64,000 nucleotides of DNA from Dyella nitratireducens (GTDB lineage Bacteria; Pseudomonadota; Gammaproteobacteria; Xanthomonadales; Rhodanobacteraceae). The notes under the pieces are model-generated. The model had not been told where the DNA came from. It was given only the letters and a program-made list of their open reading frames with translations, and did not search any database. The DNA lies in assembly GCF_014642835.1 (NCBI RefSeq), contig NZ_BMJA01000005.1, forward strand, positions 301,928 through 365,927, written 5' to 3'. This document shows positions 15,806-26,584 of this stretch, piece by piece. Position 1 is the stretch's first letter, and the number at the start of each line of letters is the position of its first letter. Both the position numbers and the translations under genes were made by a program.

Positions 15806-17470
15806 ATGACCTCTGCAACAGCACAACCGAATGACCCCGGAGAAAGTACGGAAAGCGCCGAAGATCGCGTACGCATTTTCGACACGACCTTGCGCGACGG
15901 CGAACAAGCCCCCGGATTTTCCATGGATAGGCGCGCAAAATTGTGCATGGCACAAGCGCTGGAATCGCTCGGTGTGGACGTCCTGGAAGCCGGTTTTCCA
16001 CAAGCCTCGCCGGATGATTTCGCCGCCGTCGAGGAAATCGCGCGAAGTTTGCGCAACACCACCGTGTGTGCCTTGGCGCGATGTCAAACCGGCGATATCG
16101 ACACCTCCGCACGCGCACTGGAACGTGCGCACCGATCGCGTATTCATCTGTTTCTCTCCACCAGTCCGTTGCATCGCGAGCACAAGCTGGGCATGAGCAA
16201 GCAGCAAGTACTGGACACTGCCGTCGCCTCCATCCTGCACGCACGCAAATACTGCGCAGATGTCGAGTTCTCCGCCGAAGACGCACTGCGTACCGAGCCG
16301 GAATTCCTGGTCGAAGTCTTCAGCGCCGCCATTGCCGCCGGCGCCACCACCGTCAACGTTCCGGACACCGTGGGCTATACCACGCCCTCCGAGATCTACG
16401 AGCTGTTCACCTACCTGCGCCAACACGTGCGCGATGCGCACAAGGCGGTGTTTTCCTCCCATTGCCACGATGACTTGGGCATGGCTGTCGCCAACAGCCT
16501 GGCCGCCGTCAGCGGCGGTGCGCGCCAGGTGGAATGCACCATCAACGGCATTGGCGAACGTGCCGGCAATGCTGCGCTGGAAGAAATCGTGATGGCACTG
16601 AAAGTGCGTGCACCACGCTTCGGTCTGCGCACCAACATCGACACGCACAAGCTGTATCCCACCTCGCGCTTGCTGAGCCAGGTCACCGGCCAGGCGGTAC
16701 AGCGCAACAAGGCCGTGGTGGGCGACAACGCCTTCGCGCACGAGTCAGGCATCCATCAGCACGGCATGCTCAAACATCGCAACACCTACGAAATCATGCG
16801 GCCTGAGGATGTCGGCATTGCCGAGACCACGTTGGTGCTGGGCAAGCATTCGGGCCGGCATGCACTGCGCCAGCGCCTGGAAGCGTTGGGGCACAAGCTG
16901 GATGACGAAGCCATGGACAGCGTGTTCAAACGGTTCAAGGCGCTGGCCGACCGCAAACGCGACATTCGCGACGAGGATCTGGAAGCGCTGGCCCTGGGAC
17001 AAGACCCGGACGCCACGGGTCCCTGGCACCTCACCCACCTCAACACCAGCTCGCACCTGGGCAGCAATGCCACGGCAGCGGTGAAGCTGCGTCACGATGA
17101 CGGCCGCGAGGTCGGCGAAGCCGCCATCGGCGATGGCCCGGTCGACGCGGTACTGCGCGCGATCGAACGCGCCACCGGCACCGACATGGAACTCACCGGT
17201 TTCCACGTGCGTGCCATCAGCGAAGGCGGCGATGCCCAAGGCCAGGCGCAGCTCACCGCGCGCCATGCCCAGCGCGAATGGAACGGCAGCAGCGTCAGCA
17301 CCGACATCATCGAGGCCACCGCGCACGCTGCGCTCGCCATCATCAATCGCATCGAGCGCCAGGTTCCCAAGCAACACCCACAACATTCCTTTACGGCAGA
17401 ACGCAGCCATGGAGGGCTGCATCCTGATCGTCGCGCGCATGGACGCGTGCAACAGGAGACTTCCGCATGA
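15806..17470 (+). CDS. leuA: 2-isopropylmalate synthase
   Basis: First committed step of leucine synthesis: acetyl-CoA plus 2-ketoisovalerate gives 2-isopropylmalate. 554 residues from the ATG at 15806, which has GGAG nine bases upstream. The TIM-barrel catalytic domain starts with RIFDTTLRDGEQAPG (Asp26 metal ligand) and has HCHDDLGMA (His219, His221) and GIGERAGNAALEE. The C-terminal LeuA dimer/allosteric domain (about 395-520) should mediate leucine feedback. A short polar tail ends the protein. It is the first structural gene after the attenuator and overlaps ilvE by ATGA. Confidence 0.97.
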   Translation: MTSATAQPNDPGESTESAEDRVRIFDTTLRDGEQAPGFSMDRRAKLCMAQALESLGVDVLEAGFPQASPDDFAAVEEIARSLRNTTVCALARCQTGDIDTSARALERAHRSRIHLFLSTSPLHREHKLGMSKQQVLDTAVASILHARKYCADVEFSAEDALRTEPEFLVEVFSAAIAAGATTVNVPDTVGYTTPSEIYELFTYLRQHVRDAHKAVFSSHCHDDLGMAVANSLAAVSGGARQVECTINGIGERAGNAALEEIVMALKVRAPRFGLRTNIDTHKLYPTSRLLSQVTGQAVQRNKAVVGDNAFAHESGIHQHGMLKHRNTYEIMRPEDVGIAETTLVLGKHSGRHALRQRLEALGHKLDDEAMDSVFKRFKALADRKRDIRDEDLEALALGQDPDATGPWHLTHLNTSSHLGSNATAAVKLRHDDGREVGEAAIGDGPVDAVLRAIERATGTDMELTGFHVRAISEGGDAQGQAQLTARHAQREWNGSSVSTDIIEATAHAALAIINRIERQVPKQHPQHSFTAERSHGGLHPDRRAHGRVQQETSA

Positions 17471-18405
17471 GCACTGCATTCCTCTGGCACAACGGCCGCA
17501 TCAAGCCCTGGGCCGACGCCACCGTTCATGTCAGCACGCACGCCCTGCACTACGGCTCGTCCGTATTCGAAGGCGAGCGCGTGTATGCAACACCGGAAGG
17601 GCCTGCCTATTTCCGCCTCGCTGAGCACACGCGCCGCCTGTTCGAATCGGCACGCGTGTACGAGATCGAGATCGGCTACAGCGAAGAACAGATCAACGAA
17701 GCTTGTCTGGAAGTCATACGCGCCAATCGGATGGCATCCGCTTACGTACGACCGATTGTCTTTCGCGGCGCCGGCGGGCTCGGCGTTCTCCCCAGGGACG
17801 GCGCGCCCGTCGACGTCGCGATCATGGCTTTGGAATGGGGTGCCTATCTGGGCGAAGCTGCCGAGCGTGGCGCAGATGTATGCGTGTCCTCGTGGAATCG
17901 CCCTGCACCGAACACCTTCCCGAGCTGGGCGAAGGCGGGTGGCAATTACCTGAGCAGCCAGCTGATCGGCATGGAAGCGCGCCGCGGCGGTTTCGACGAA
18001 GGCATTGCACTGGGCTACAACGGCCTACTGAGCGAAGGTGCCGGTGAAAACCTCTTTCTGATCAAGCGCGGCAAGCTGCTCACGCCACCGTCGAGCGCCG
18101 GCATCCTGGCCGGCATCACGCGCGACTCGGTGATCACGCTCGCCAACGACATGGGCTACGTCGTCGAAGAACGCGACCTGCCGCGCGAAGCACTGTATAG
18201 CGCCGACGAAGTATTCATGACCGGCACCGCCGCCGAGATCACGCCGGTGCGTTCGGTGGATCGCAAAGCGGTCGGCAACGGCACGCCCGGCCCGATCACG
18301 CGCACGCTACGCGATGCCTTCTTCGGCCTGTTCGACGGTCGCACGCAAGACCGCTACGGCTGGCTGACCCACGTTGAAACCACTACCGCAAAGGAGGCGG
18401 CATGA
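17467..18405 (+). CDS. ilvE: Branched-chain amino acid aminotransferase
   Basis: PLP-dependent class-IV transaminase for the last step of leucine, isoleucine and valine synthesis; 312 residues. The PLP lysine is Lys156 in [32 protein letters not shown] and [14 protein letters not shown] are hallmarks of IlvE, and DRYGWL closes the protein as in E. coli. The start overlaps the leuA stop by 4 bases and the stop overlaps leuC by 4, so translation is coupled on both sides. An IlvE inside the leucine gene block means one message serves the shared final step. Confidence 0.96.
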   Translation: MSTAFLWHNGRIKPWADATVHVSTHALHYGSSVFEGERVYATPEGPAYFRLAEHTRRLFESARVYEIEIGYSEEQINEACLEVIRANRMASAYVRPIVFRGAGGLGVLPRDGAPVDVAIMALEWGAYLGEAAERGADVCVSSWNRPAPNTFPSWAKAGGNYLSSQLIGMEARRGGFDEGIALGYNGLLSEGAGENLFLIKRGKLLTPPSSAGILAGITRDSVITLANDMGYVVEERDLPREALYSADEVFMTGTAAEITPVRSVDRKAVGNGTPGPITRTLRDAFFGLFDGRTQDRYGWLTHVETTTAKEAA

Positions 18406-19814
18406 GCGCCCGCACGTTATTCGAGAAGATCTGGGACGCTCACGTCGTAGCGCCCGAAAGCGCCGATACGCCGGCAGTTTTGTACATCGACCTGCATCTC
18501 GTGCATGAGGTCACCTCGCCGCAGGCTTTCAGCGAACTGCGCTCGCGCGGTTTGCAACTCCGCCGTCCGGATCGCACGCTGGCGACGCTGGATCACTCCA
18601 CGCCCACGTTGCCGGCTGCGCCGAATGGCGAACGCCCGTATGCGAATGCCGAAGCCAAAGCGCAGGTCGCACAGCTGGAAGCGAATTGCCGCGAATTTGG
18701 TGTGCAGCTGTATGGCTGGGACAGCAGCGACCGCGGCATCGTGCACGTGATCGGCCCCGAATTGGGCGCCACGCAGCCGGGCATGACCATCGTCTGCGGC
18801 GACAGCCACACTTCCACCCACGGCGCGTTTGGCGCGCTGGCGTTCGGTATCGGCACCACCGAAGTCGGCCACGTCATGGCCACGCAGTGCCTGCTGCAGC
18901 GCAAGCCGAAAACCTTCGCCATCCACGTCGACGGCAAGCTGCCGCGCGGTGTCGGCGCGAAGGATCTGATCCTGCACATCATCGGCGAGATCGGCGTCGA
19001 CGGCGGCACCGGCTACGTGCTCGAGTACCGTGGCGAAGCGATCGAAGCGCTGTCGATGGAAGAGCGCATGACGGTGTGCAACATGTCGATCGAAGCCGGT
19101 GCGCGTGCCGGTTTGATCGCACCGGACGAAACCACGTTTGCGTGGCTGAAAGGTCGGCCGCGTGCGCCGCAAGGTGCCGCATGGGATGCCACGGTGCAGC
19201 GTTGGCGCGGGCTGCGCAGCGACGAAGGCGCCAAGTACGACCGCGAAGTGCGCTTCGACGCCAGCCAGATCCGTCCCACCGTCACCTACGGCACGCATCC
19301 GGGCATGGCGATCGCCATGGACAAGCCCGTGCCCGCTGCGCGCAATGCCGTCGAGCAACGCGCGCTGGATTACATGCAGGCGAAGGCCAACCAGCCGATG
19401 CAGGGCACCGCCGTGGACGTGGTGTTCATCGGCAGCTGCACCAACTCGCGCCTGTCGGATCTGCGCGAAGCCGCCAATGTCATGCGCGGCCGCAACGTTG
19501 CCAAGGGCGTACGTGTGCTGGTCGTTCCAGGCTCCGAAGCCGTGCGTCGCGACGCGGAGAAGGAAGGCCTGCACGAAGTGTTCCTGGCTGCCGGTGCGGA
19601 ATGGCGCATTCCCGGATGCTCGATGTGCATCGCCATGAACGGCGATCTGGCGCAGCCGGGTCAGCTGGTGGTGAGCACGTCAAACCGCAACTTCGAAGGT
19701 CGCCAGGGCAAAGGGGCACGCACCGTGCTGGCCAGCCCCGCTACCGCCGCCGCGTCGGCGATTGCCGGCGCGATCGCCGACCCACGCGAATATCTGACGG
19801 AGGTGGCTGCATGA
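18402..19814 (+). CDS. leuC: 3-isopropylmalate dehydratase large subunit
   Basis: Large subunit of isopropylmalate isomerase, an aconitase-family enzyme; 470 residues. The three cysteines for the [4Fe-4S] cluster are Cys346 (GSCTNSR), Cys406 and Cys409 (CSMC). [29 protein letters not shown] and [12 protein letters not shown] are all family motifs. It works as a heterodimer with LeuD, the next gene, and converts 2- to 3-isopropylmalate. Start and stop each overlap the neighbour by ATGA. Nothing is missing. Confidence 0.97.
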   Translation: MSARTLFEKIWDAHVVAPESADTPAVLYIDLHLVHEVTSPQAFSELRSRGLQLRRPDRTLATLDHSTPTLPAAPNGERPYANAEAKAQVAQLEANCREFGVQLYGWDSSDRGIVHVIGPELGATQPGMTIVCGDSHTSTHGAFGALAFGIGTTEVGHVMATQCLLQRKPKTFAIHVDGKLPRGVGAKDLILHIIGEIGVDGGTGYVLEYRGEAIEALSMEERMTVCNMSIEAGARAGLIAPDETTFAWLKGRPRAPQGAAWDATVQRWRGLRSDEGAKYDREVRFDASQIRPTVTYGTHPGMAIAMDKPVPAARNAVEQRALDYMQAKANQPMQGTAVDVVFIGSCTNSRLSDLREAANVMRGRNVAKGVRVLVVPGSEAVRRDAEKEGLHEVFLAAGAEWRIPGCSMCIAMNGDLAQPGQLVVSTSNRNFEGRQGKGARTVLASPATAAASAIAGAIADPREYLTEVAA

Positions 19815-20395
19815 AGCCGGTAACCCGCATCCACTCGCGCACCGCCGTGCTGTTGGACGAAAACATCGACACCGACCGCATCATCCCCGCACGCTTCCTG
19901 ACCACCACCGAGCGTGCTGGCCTCGGCAAGTTCTGCTTCAACGACTGGCGCTATCGCCAGGATGGCAGCGACAACCCGGATTTCCCGCTCAACAAGCCGG
20001 AAGCAAAGGGCTGCTCGATCCTTGTTGCCGGCCGCAACTTCGGCTGTGGCTCCTCGCGCGAACACGCACCGTGGGCATTGTTGGATTACAGCATCCAGGC
20101 CGTGTTGTGCAGCGAGATCGCCGACATCTTCCGCGGCAACGCGCTGAAGAACGGCCTGCTGGCCATCGTGCTGGACGAAGCCGAGCACCGCTGGCTGCTG
20201 AAAAACCCCGGCGTCGAGCTTTCCATCGATGTGCGCGAACAGGCGATCGAACTGCCGGATGGCGGACGCATCCGCTTTCAGCTCGAACCGTTCGCGCGGC
20301 ATTGCCTGCTCAACGGCGTCGATCAGCTCGGTTTCCTGCTCCAACACAACGACGCAATCACTCACTACGAACATCAACAGGAGAAGGCGGCATGA
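19811..20395 (+). CDS. leuD: 3-isopropylmalate dehydratase small subunit
   Basis: Small (swivel-domain) subunit of isopropylmalate isomerase, 194 residues, the normal proteobacterial length. The N-terminal [15 protein letters not shown] and the signature [17 protein letters not shown], which contributes substrate-binding residues to the active site of LeuC, are intact. The start at 19811 overlaps the leuC stop by four bases. The stop overlaps the leuB ATG at 20392. A GGAG ribosome site for leuB (near 20380) lies in its last codons. Confidence 0.97.
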   Translation: MKPVTRIHSRTAVLLDENIDTDRIIPARFLTTTERAGLGKFCFNDWRYRQDGSDNPDFPLNKPEAKGCSILVAGRNFGCGSSREHAPWALLDYSIQAVLCSEIADIFRGNALKNGLLAIVLDEAEHRWLLKNPGVELSIDVREQAIELPDGGRIRFQLEPFARHCLLNGVDQLGFLLQHNDAITHYEHQQEKAA

Positions 20396-21483
20396 AGGCG
20401 CGCATCGTTACCCTGCCCGGCGACGGCGTAGGTCCGGAAGTTCTCGACGCGGCCGTTGCCGTACTGGAAGCCGTCGCCGAACGCGCCGGCCACACCTTTG
20501 AATTCGAATCGCATCTGATCGGCGGTTGCGCCATCGACGCCACCGGCGAACCACTGCCGGCTGCCACGCTGGAAGCCTGCAAGAAGGCGGACGCCGTGCT
20601 GCTTGGCGCGGTGGGTGGGCCGAAGTGGTCCGATCCGCAGGCGAAAGTACGTCCCGAGCAAGGCTTGCTCGCCATTCGTGCCGCGCTAGGCGTGTTCGCC
20701 AACCTGCGTCCGCTACAAGTACATCCGGCGCTGGCCTCGCTATCCCCGCTGAAGAACGAAAAGCTGAAGAACGTCGACGTGCTGTTCGTGCGCGAACTGA
20801 CTGGCGGCGCGTACTTCGGTGCGAAGACGCGCACCACCGATACCGCCACCGACGAGTGCAAATACACCGTCGCCGAAGTCGAGCGGGTGACGCGCCGCGC
20901 GTTCGAACTCGCGCGCGAACGCCGTCAGCATGTCACTTCCGTCGACAAGGCCAACGTGCTGGAAACCTCGCGCCTGTGGCGCAGCACGGTGACGCGTATC
21001 GCTGCCGAATATCCGGATGTGAAGCTGGAGCACCAACTGGTCGACTCGATGGCGATGCTGCTGCTGACACAGCCCTCGCGCTACGACGTGATCGTCACCG
21101 AAAACCTGTTCGGCGACATTCTCACCGACGAAGCCGCCGCGCTGGCCGGCTCGCTGGGCCTGCTGCCGTCCGCGTCGTTGGGCGAAGGCAAGGTCGGTTT
21201 GTACGAACCGATTCATGGCTCGGCACCCGATATCGCCGGCCAGGGCGTTGCCAATCCGGTCGGTGCGATCCTGTCCGCCGCACTGCTGCTTCGCCACTCG
21301 CTGGGCCTGGAGATCGAAGCGACCACCATCGAAGCGGCGGTGAATCACGTGCTGAGCAACGGTCCGCACAGCCGAGACATCGGTGGCAAGAGCGGTACCG
21401 CAGAGATCCGCGATGCCGTGATCGCAGCGCTTGATGACGTTGCCACGCCCGCCTTTCTGTGCGGCCTGCGTGCGTGCGGTTGA
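20392..21483 (+). CDS. leuB: 3-isopropylmalate dehydrogenase
   Basis: NAD-dependent oxidative decarboxylase making 2-ketoisocaproate, the third leucine-specific step; 363 residues. The beta-decarboxylating dehydrogenase signatures are clear: [10 protein letters not shown] at the N-terminus, [23 protein letters not shown], and the metal/substrate segment [41 protein letters not shown] is the NAD-binding region, with the Asp typical of NAD rather than NADP users. Coupled to leuD by ATGA overlap; 8 bp before ilvD. Confidence 0.97.
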   Translation: MKARIVTLPGDGVGPEVLDAAVAVLEAVAERAGHTFEFESHLIGGCAIDATGEPLPAATLEACKKADAVLLGAVGGPKWSDPQAKVRPEQGLLAIRAALGVFANLRPLQVHPALASLSPLKNEKLKNVDVLFVRELTGGAYFGAKTRTTDTATDECKYTVAEVERVTRRAFELARERRQHVTSVDKANVLETSRLWRSTVTRIAAEYPDVKLEHQLVDSMAMLLLTQPSRYDVIVTENLFGDILTDEAAALAGSLGLLPSASLGEGKVGLYEPIHGSAPDIAGQGVANPVGAILSAALLLRHSLGLEIEATTIEAAVNHVLSNGPHSRDIGGKSGTAEIRDAVIAALDDVATPAFLCGLRACG

Positions 21484-21491
21484 GCGAGGGC

Positions 21492-23198
21492 ATGATGCGT
21501 AGCGATCTGATCAAAACCGGCCCCGACCGCGCCCCGGCGCGCGCCATGCTGCGCGCCACCGGCCTGCAGGATGGCGATATCACCAAGCCGCTGGTGGCCG
21601 TGGTGCATACCTGGTCCAACGTGAGCCCGTGCAACCTCAATCTGCGCGAATTGGCGGAACACGTTTCCGCAGGCATCCGCGCGGCGGGCGGCACGCCGAT
21701 CGAGTTCAACACCATTGCCGTCACCGACGGCATTGCCATGGGCACGCCCGGCATGCGCGCCTCGCTGATCAGCCGCGAGGTGATCACCGATTCCATCGAG
21801 CTGGCCGTGGACGGCCACTGCCTCGACGCGATGGTGGTGCTGTGCGGTTGCGACAAGACCATTCCCGCTGCCGCGATGGCGATGGCGCGTTTGAATATTC
21901 CTGCTGTCGCGCTGTATGGCGGCAGCATTGCGCACGGCAATCACAACAATCACCCGATCACCATCCAGCAGGTGTTCGAAGCCGTCGGCGCACATGGCGC
22001 CGGCAAGATCGACGATGCCGAGCTGACCGCGGTGGAAAAGGATGCCTGCCCGGGTGCCGGCGCCTGCGGCGGCCAGTTCACCGCCAACACCATGGCGATG
22101 GTGCTGCAAACGCTGGGCCTGTCGCCGATGGGCTTCAACGACATTCCCGCCACGCATCCGGCGAAAGCGCATGCGGCGTATCGCTGCGGCGAGCTGGTGA
22201 TGGATTGCCTGCGTGAGCAGCGCAAACCGTTGGATATCCTGAGCCAGACAGCGTTCCGCAATGCGGCGCGCATGGTCGCCGCGACCGCAGGTTCGACCAA
22301 CGCCGTATTGCACATGTTGGCGATCGCGCGCGAAGCGAATGTGCCGTGGACGATCGAGGATTTCGAACCGGCTTCCGTGCACACGCCGGTGATCGCCGAT
22401 CTGTTGCCGGGCGGTCGCTACACCGCCGTGGAACTGTTCGGCGCGGGCGGCAGCGCACGCGTCGCGCAAGAATTGATCGCATCGAACATGCTGGAAGACA
22501 TTCCCACCGTCACCGGCCGCAGCCTGTTCGAAGAATGTGCTGCCGCACCGCGTGCTGCGCAGCAAGACGTGGTGCATCCGGTCAGCCAGCCGCTGAAACC
22601 ACGCGGCGGCTATTCGATTCTCTACGGCAATCTCGCACCGGAAGGCTGCATTCTGAAACTTGCCGGCAAAGGTGCCACGCATTTCGAAGGACGCGCACGT
22701 GTGTTCGAAAGCGAAGAACAAGCTTTCGCCGCCGTGCAAGCCGGCAAGCTGGAAAAGGGCGACGTGGTGGTGATCCGCAACGAAGGCCCCGCCGGTGGCC
22801 CCGGCATGCGCGAAATGCTGGGCGTCACCGCTGCACTGATCGGCCGCGGCATGGGTGATGACGTCGCGCTGATCACCGACGGCCGTTTCTCCGGCGCCAC
22901 GCACGGCTTCATGGTCGGCCATATCGCACCGGAAGCGGCGCGCGGCGGACCGATCGCCTTGCTGCACGAAGGCGACCGCATCGTGATCGACGCACAGTCG
23001 CGCACGATTTCCACCGACGCCGATCTCGCGACACGCCGCGCCGGCTGGCAGCCACCGGCACCGAAAGTCACGCGCGGCGCACTCGCCAAATACGCACAGC
23101 TGGTGGGCTCCGCCTCCGAGGGCGCCACCACGCACCCTTCCACACGCACAACCCAATCATCCACGCCATCCCATACCGACGCAGGAGTCACCGCATGA
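21492..23198 (+). CDS. ilvD: Dihydroxy-acid dehydratase
   Basis: Iron-sulfur dehydratase forming 2-ketoisovalerate and 2-keto-3-methylvalerate; 568 residues from the ATG at 21492, with GAGG seven bases before it. The three cluster cysteines are Cys47 (SPCN), Cys120 (CGCDK) and Cys192 ([10 protein letters not shown]). [18 protein letters not shown] and [16 protein letters not shown] segments fit the family. A polar Ser/Thr-rich tail of about 30 residues (after [12 protein letters not shown]) follows the last conserved block and is unusual, though harmless-looking. The stop overlaps the ilvC ATG by four bases. Confidence 0.96.
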   Translation: MMRSDLIKTGPDRAPARAMLRATGLQDGDITKPLVAVVHTWSNVSPCNLNLRELAEHVSAGIRAAGGTPIEFNTIAVTDGIAMGTPGMRASLISREVITDSIELAVDGHCLDAMVVLCGCDKTIPAAAMAMARLNIPAVALYGGSIAHGNHNNHPITIQQVFEAVGAHGAGKIDDAELTAVEKDACPGAGACGGQFTANTMAMVLQTLGLSPMGFNDIPATHPAKAHAAYRCGELVMDCLREQRKPLDILSQTAFRNAARMVAATAGSTNAVLHMLAIAREANVPWTIEDFEPASVHTPVIADLLPGGRYTAVELFGAGGSARVAQELIASNMLEDIPTVTGRSLFEECAAAPRAAQQDVVHPVSQPLKPRGGYSILYGNLAPEGCILKLAGKGATHFEGRARVFESEEQAFAAVQAGKLEKGDVVVIRNEGPAGGPGMREMLGVTAALIGRGMGDDVALITDGRFSGATHGFMVGHIAPEAARGGPIALLHEGDRIVIDAQSRTISTDADLATRRAGWQPPAPKVTRGALAKYAQLVGSASEGATTHPSTRTTQSSTPSHTDAGVTA

Positions 23199-24208
23199 GC
23201 ACCACCGCCACCACCGAAACGCTCGCCAAGGCGCGCATCGCCGTCCTTGGCTACGGCAGCCAGGGCCGCGCCCACGCGCTCAATCTGAAAGACTCCGGCC
23301 TGGATGTCGTCGTCGGCCTGCGCCCGAACGGTCCCACCTGGCACAAGGCCGTTGCTGACGGTTTCCACGTAGTCGAGCCGGGCGAAGCCGTGCGCGATGC
23401 CGACCTGGTCGCCGTGCTGACGCCGGACATGGTGCAGCCCACGCTGTACAAGGAATCGATCGAGCCCAACATCAAGTCCGGCGCAGCCTTGCTGTTCGCG
23501 CATGGCTTGAACGTGCACTTCAAACTGATCGAACCGCGCACCGACATCGATGTGGTGCTGGTCGCGCCGAAGGGCCCGGGCGCCCTGGTGCGCACTGAAT
23601 ACGAACGCGGCCGCGGCGTACCCTGCATCTACGCCGTGCACCAGGACGTGAGCGGACACGCCGAAGAAAAGGCCACTGCCTACGCCGCAGGCCTGGGCGG
23701 CGCGCGCGCGATGCTGATCAAGACCGATTTCAAGGAAGAGACCGAAACGGATCTGTTCGGCGAACAGGCAGTGCTGTGCGGCGGCGCCAGCGAGCTGGTG
23801 ATGAAGGGCTTCGAAACGCTGGTGGAAGCCGGCTATCAGCCCGAGATCGCTTATTACGAAGTGCTGCACGAACTGAAGCTGATCGTTGACCTGTTCTACG
23901 AGGGCGGCATCACCAAGATGCTGGAGTTCGTCTCCGAAACCGCGCAGTACGGTGACTACGTCAGCGGCCCGCGCGTGATCGATGCCGGCACCAAGGAGCG
24001 CATGAAGGCGGTGCTGAAGGACATCCAGGATGGCACCTTCACGCGCAATTGGGTTGCCGAATACCAGGCCGGCCTGCCGAACTACAAGAAGTGGAAGCAG
24101 GCCGATCTTGATCACCCGATCGAGCAGGTCGGCGCCAAGTTGCGCGCGCGCATGGCTTGGCTGCAGACCGGTGCCAAGGCTCAGCCGGCACTGAAGAAGG
24201 TCGGTTAA
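23195..24208 (+). CDS. ilvC: Ketol-acid reductoisomerase, class I
   Basis: Second common step of valine and isoleucine synthesis, rearranging and reducing acetolactate or acetohydroxybutyrate; 337 residues, the short class-I form. The nucleotide motif GYGSQG is at 19-24, the catalytic His103 in FAHGLNVHF, and metal ligands Asp186 and Glu190 in [13 protein letters not shown]. The cofactor loop after strand 2 reads GLRPNGPTW (41-49): Arg43 and Thr48 are kept, but positions that are often Ser in NADPH enzymes are Pro and Gly. The gene overlaps ilvD and is followed by a strong hairpin. Confidence 0.96.
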   Translation: MSTTATTETLAKARIAVLGYGSQGRAHALNLKDSGLDVVVGLRPNGPTWHKAVADGFHVVEPGEAVRDADLVAVLTPDMVQPTLYKESIEPNIKSGAALLFAHGLNVHFKLIEPRTDIDVVLVAPKGPGALVRTEYERGRGVPCIYAVHQDVSGHAEEKATAYAAGLGGARAMLIKTDFKEETETDLFGEQAVLCGGASELVMKGFETLVEAGYQPEIAYYEVLHELKLIVDLFYEGGITKMLEFVSETAQYGDYVSGPRVIDAGTKERMKAVLKDIQDGTFTRNWVAEYQAGLPNYKKWKQADLDHPIEQVGAKLRARMAWLQTGAKAQPALKKVG

Positions 24209-24210
24209 AC

Positions 24211-24264
24211 ACCATGCGGCGCTCACTCCTCTCCCCCTGCTCCGGCCAGTGAGCGCCGCATGGT
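24211..24264 (+). repeat. 17-bp perfect inverted repeat inside the ilv operon
   Basis: ACCATGCGGCGCTCACT (24211-24227) pairs perfectly with 24248-24264 around a 20-base C-rich loop, three bases after the ilvC stop. It has no T-run, so it should act as an mRNA-stabilising or processing structure between the leu-ilvDC and ilvGMA parts, not as a complete terminator. A second small hairpin, TTCCT-TAC-AGGAA (24264-24276), abuts it and ties up the ribosome site of the next gene. Confidence 0.75.
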
Positions 24265-24283
24265 TCCTTACAGGAAGGTATCC

Positions 24284-24598
24284 ATGAAACGTTTCCACAT
24301 CGCTCTTGCAGTGCGTGACCTCGGCACGTCCATCGCCGACTACAGCGTGCGCCTCGGCCAGCAACCGACTGTCGTGGTCGAGGGCAAGTACGCCATGTGG
24401 CGCACCGATCTGCTGAATTTCTCGATCAATCAAAACGCCGAACGTGCCGGCCAGTTGCGACACATCGGCTTCGAGGACGACGGCGCGGAAGGCTTCACCA
24501 GCACACCGGACGTGAATGGCATCGAGTGGGAACTCTTTTCCGCCAAGGCGCAGGACGAACGCATCGTGGAGATGTACGGCGTGCCCGTCGGCGTTTGA
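24284..24598 (+). CDS. Small VOC-superfamily protein within the ilv operon
   Basis: 104-residue protein with the start of a glyoxalase/vicinal-oxygen-chelate domain: MKRFHIALAVRDLGTSIADYSVRLG is the classic first beta-alpha unit, and GIEWELFSAKAQ is a possible metal-site strand, with Glu where VOC enzymes place a ligand. His4 and that Glu could be ligands, but the whole set is not certain. Similar short VOC proteins resemble ArsI/CadI-type or dioxygenase-like domains; I cannot name a substrate. AGGAAGG six bases before the ATG is a good ribosome site but lies in a hairpin. Its place between ilvC and ilvG is unusual. Confidence 0.8.
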   Translation: MKRFHIALAVRDLGTSIADYSVRLGQQPTVVVEGKYAMWRTDLLNFSINQNAERAGQLRHIGFEDDGAEGFTSTPDVNGIEWELFSAKAQDERIVEMYGVPVGV

Positions 24599-24674
24599 TC
24601 GGCCCATCTCCTGAAGACCCTTTCGCTTACCACCGCACCACACGCTTCAAATATCACCAAGGATCGACGTGAAC

Positions 24675-26543
24675 ATGCCATTGCTGAAACCAACACCCGT
24701 CGCCGAGGCCGAACAGGCCATCGCGCACCATCCGCTGGCAGGTACTGCCATGAGCGGTGCGGACGTCGTCGTACAAGTGCTGGCGGATGAAGGTGTAGCG
24801 GTACTTTTTGGCTATTCCGGTGGTGCTATTTTGCCCGTCTACGACGCGGTGTTCCGGCATAACGCAGAGCACTTGCGGCCTGATGGCAGCGAACCGATGC
24901 CGTTGATCGTGCCGGCCAACGAGCAAGGCGCCGGTTTCATGGCGGCAGGCTTTGCACGTGCATCTGGCAAGGTTGGCGTGGCCATCGTCACGTCCGGTCC
25001 GGGCGCCACCAACATGGTGACACCGGTGCGCGATTCCACCGCCGATTCGATCCCGATGGTGGTGATCTGCGGCCAGGTAGCGACGCAAGCCATCGGCAGC
25101 GATGCCTTTCAGGAAGCACCCATCAGCAACATCATGAGTTCCTGTGCCAAGCATGTGTTCCTGGTGACCGAAGCGGAGAAACTGGAAGCCACCTTGCGCA
25201 CGGCATTCACCATCGCGCGCAGCGGGCGGCCCGGTCCGGTCGTGGTGGACGTGCCCAAGGACGTGCAGAACGCCATGGTCGTGTTTGACGGCAAGGAAGA
25301 GTTACCGCTACCCGGCTATCGTGCACGCCTGCGTGCCATCGAACAGGCCACGCTCAGCGACGCCGACTGCGCTGCGTTCTTCCAGGCGCTGCTGCAGGCA
25401 AAACGCCCGCTGATCTACGCCGGCGGCGGCGTCATCGCCAGCGGTGCATCCACGCTGTTGCGCGACTTTGCCGAAAGCTTCGAGCTGCCCGTCACCACCA
25501 CCTTGATGGGTATCGGTAGTGTCGATACGACGCATCCGCTGGCATTGCACATGCTGGGCATGCACGGTACGGCGTATGCGAATTACGCGGTGGAAGATTG
25601 CGATTTTCTGTTTGCGCTGGGCGCGCGTTTCGATGATCGCGTTGCCGGTGTGCCCTCGCAGTTCGCTCCCAGGGCGAAGTTCATTGCGCATATCGACATC
25701 GACCCGGCCGAGATCAACAAGGTGAAGGCGGCCGACTGGCATCACGTCGGCCCGCTGGATCGCGCGCTACAGCGTCTTATGCAGTACGGCAAGGCGCATG
25801 ACCATCAGCCGATGCTGGCCGATTGGCACGCGCATATCGCTGCGCTGAAGCGCATGCACGCGATGAATTACGACCGCGACAGCTCATTCATTCAGCCCTA
25901 CGCCGTGCTGGAGGAAATCAACCGCCATACACAGGGCCGCGCCATCATCAGTACCGGCGTGGGCCAGCATCAGATGTGGGCGGCGCAATACCTGGATTTC
26001 CGCGATCCACGGCATTGGCTCACCTCCGGGTCGATGGGCACCATGGGCTTCGGCCTGCCCGCCGCCGTCGGCGCGCAATTCGCACGGCGCGATGCGCTGG
26101 TGATCGACGTGGACGGCGATGCCAGCATCCGCATGAACCTGGGCGAGCTGGAAACCGTCACCACCTACGGCCTGCCGGTGAAGGTGCTGGTGTTGAACAA
26201 CGTCGGCGACGGTATGGTGCGGCAGTGGCAGAAGCTGTTCTTCAAAGGGCGCTTCGCCTCTTCCGACAAGAGCTTGCATCGCAAGGATTTCGTGCGCGCC
26301 GCCGAGGCCGATGGTTTTGGCTGGGCACGCCGCCTGGAACGCCGTGAAGACTTGGCCGCCACCATCGCCGAATTCCTGGCATTCGAAGGACCGGCGTTTC
26401 TTGAAGTGATGATCGATCCGGATGCCGGCGTGTATCCGATGGTCGGCCCCGGCGCCAATTACTCGCAAATGATCACCGGCGACTTCATTCCTGCGCGCAA
26501 GGTAGCGCAAACGGGCGAAGCCGCTGCCTCGGATGCGTTCTGA
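24675..26543 (+). CDS. ilvG: Acetolactate synthase large subunit
   Basis: Thiamine-diphosphate enzyme (AHAS) that condenses pyruvate with pyruvate or 2-oxobutanoate, first common step of Val/Leu and Ile synthesis; 622 residues. The catalytic Glu83 lies in ANEQGAGF, and the ThDP motif runs from GDAS (about 480) to LNN (about 507). TSGPGATNMVTPV and SMGTMGFGLPAAVGA are family hallmarks; the 50-residue region before the first motif is longer than in many enzymes. ATG 24675 is favoured over GTG 24669 because AAGGAT is then well spaced. It pairs with the ACT subunit next door. Confidence 0.95.
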   Translation: MPLLKPTPVAEAEQAIAHHPLAGTAMSGADVVVQVLADEGVAVLFGYSGGAILPVYDAVFRHNAEHLRPDGSEPMPLIVPANEQGAGFMAAGFARASGKVGVAIVTSGPGATNMVTPVRDSTADSIPMVVICGQVATQAIGSDAFQEAPISNIMSSCAKHVFLVTEAEKLEATLRTAFTIARSGRPGPVVVDVPKDVQNAMVVFDGKEELPLPGYRARLRAIEQATLSDADCAAFFQALLQAKRPLIYAGGGVIASGASTLLRDFAESFELPVTTTLMGIGSVDTTHPLALHMLGMHGTAYANYAVEDCDFLFALGARFDDRVAGVPSQFAPRAKFIAHIDIDPAEINKVKAADWHHVGPLDRALQRLMQYGKAHDHQPMLADWHAHIAALKRMHAMNYDRDSSFIQPYAVLEEINRHTQGRAIISTGVGQHQMWAAQYLDFRDPRHWLTSGSMGTMGFGLPAAVGAQFARRDALVIDVDGDASIRMNLGELETVTTYGLPVKVLVLNNVGDGMVRQWQKLFFKGRFASSDKSLHRKDFVRAAEADGFGWARRLERREDLAATIAEFLAFEGPAFLEVMIDPDAGVYPMVGPGANYSQMITGDFIPARKVAQTGEAAASDAF

Positions 26544-26584
26544 ATTCACCCCACGCTGAAAACACCGCTACACAGGAACAGGTC

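Noticed and set aside
18417..19574. Minus-strand frame of 385 codons opposite leuC
   Set aside because: Shadow of leuC; composition is His/Arg/Ala-rich with no domain.
24211..24264. The ilvC-VOC hairpin as an intrinsic terminator
   Set aside because: No T-run follows and the needed ilvGMA genes lie directly downstream.
21345..24643. Very long minus-strand reading frames across ilvD and ilvC (over 600 codons each)
   Set aside because: They lie exactly opposite strongly conserved ilvD/ilvC, have no family features and have high-GC composition typical of antisense shadows.
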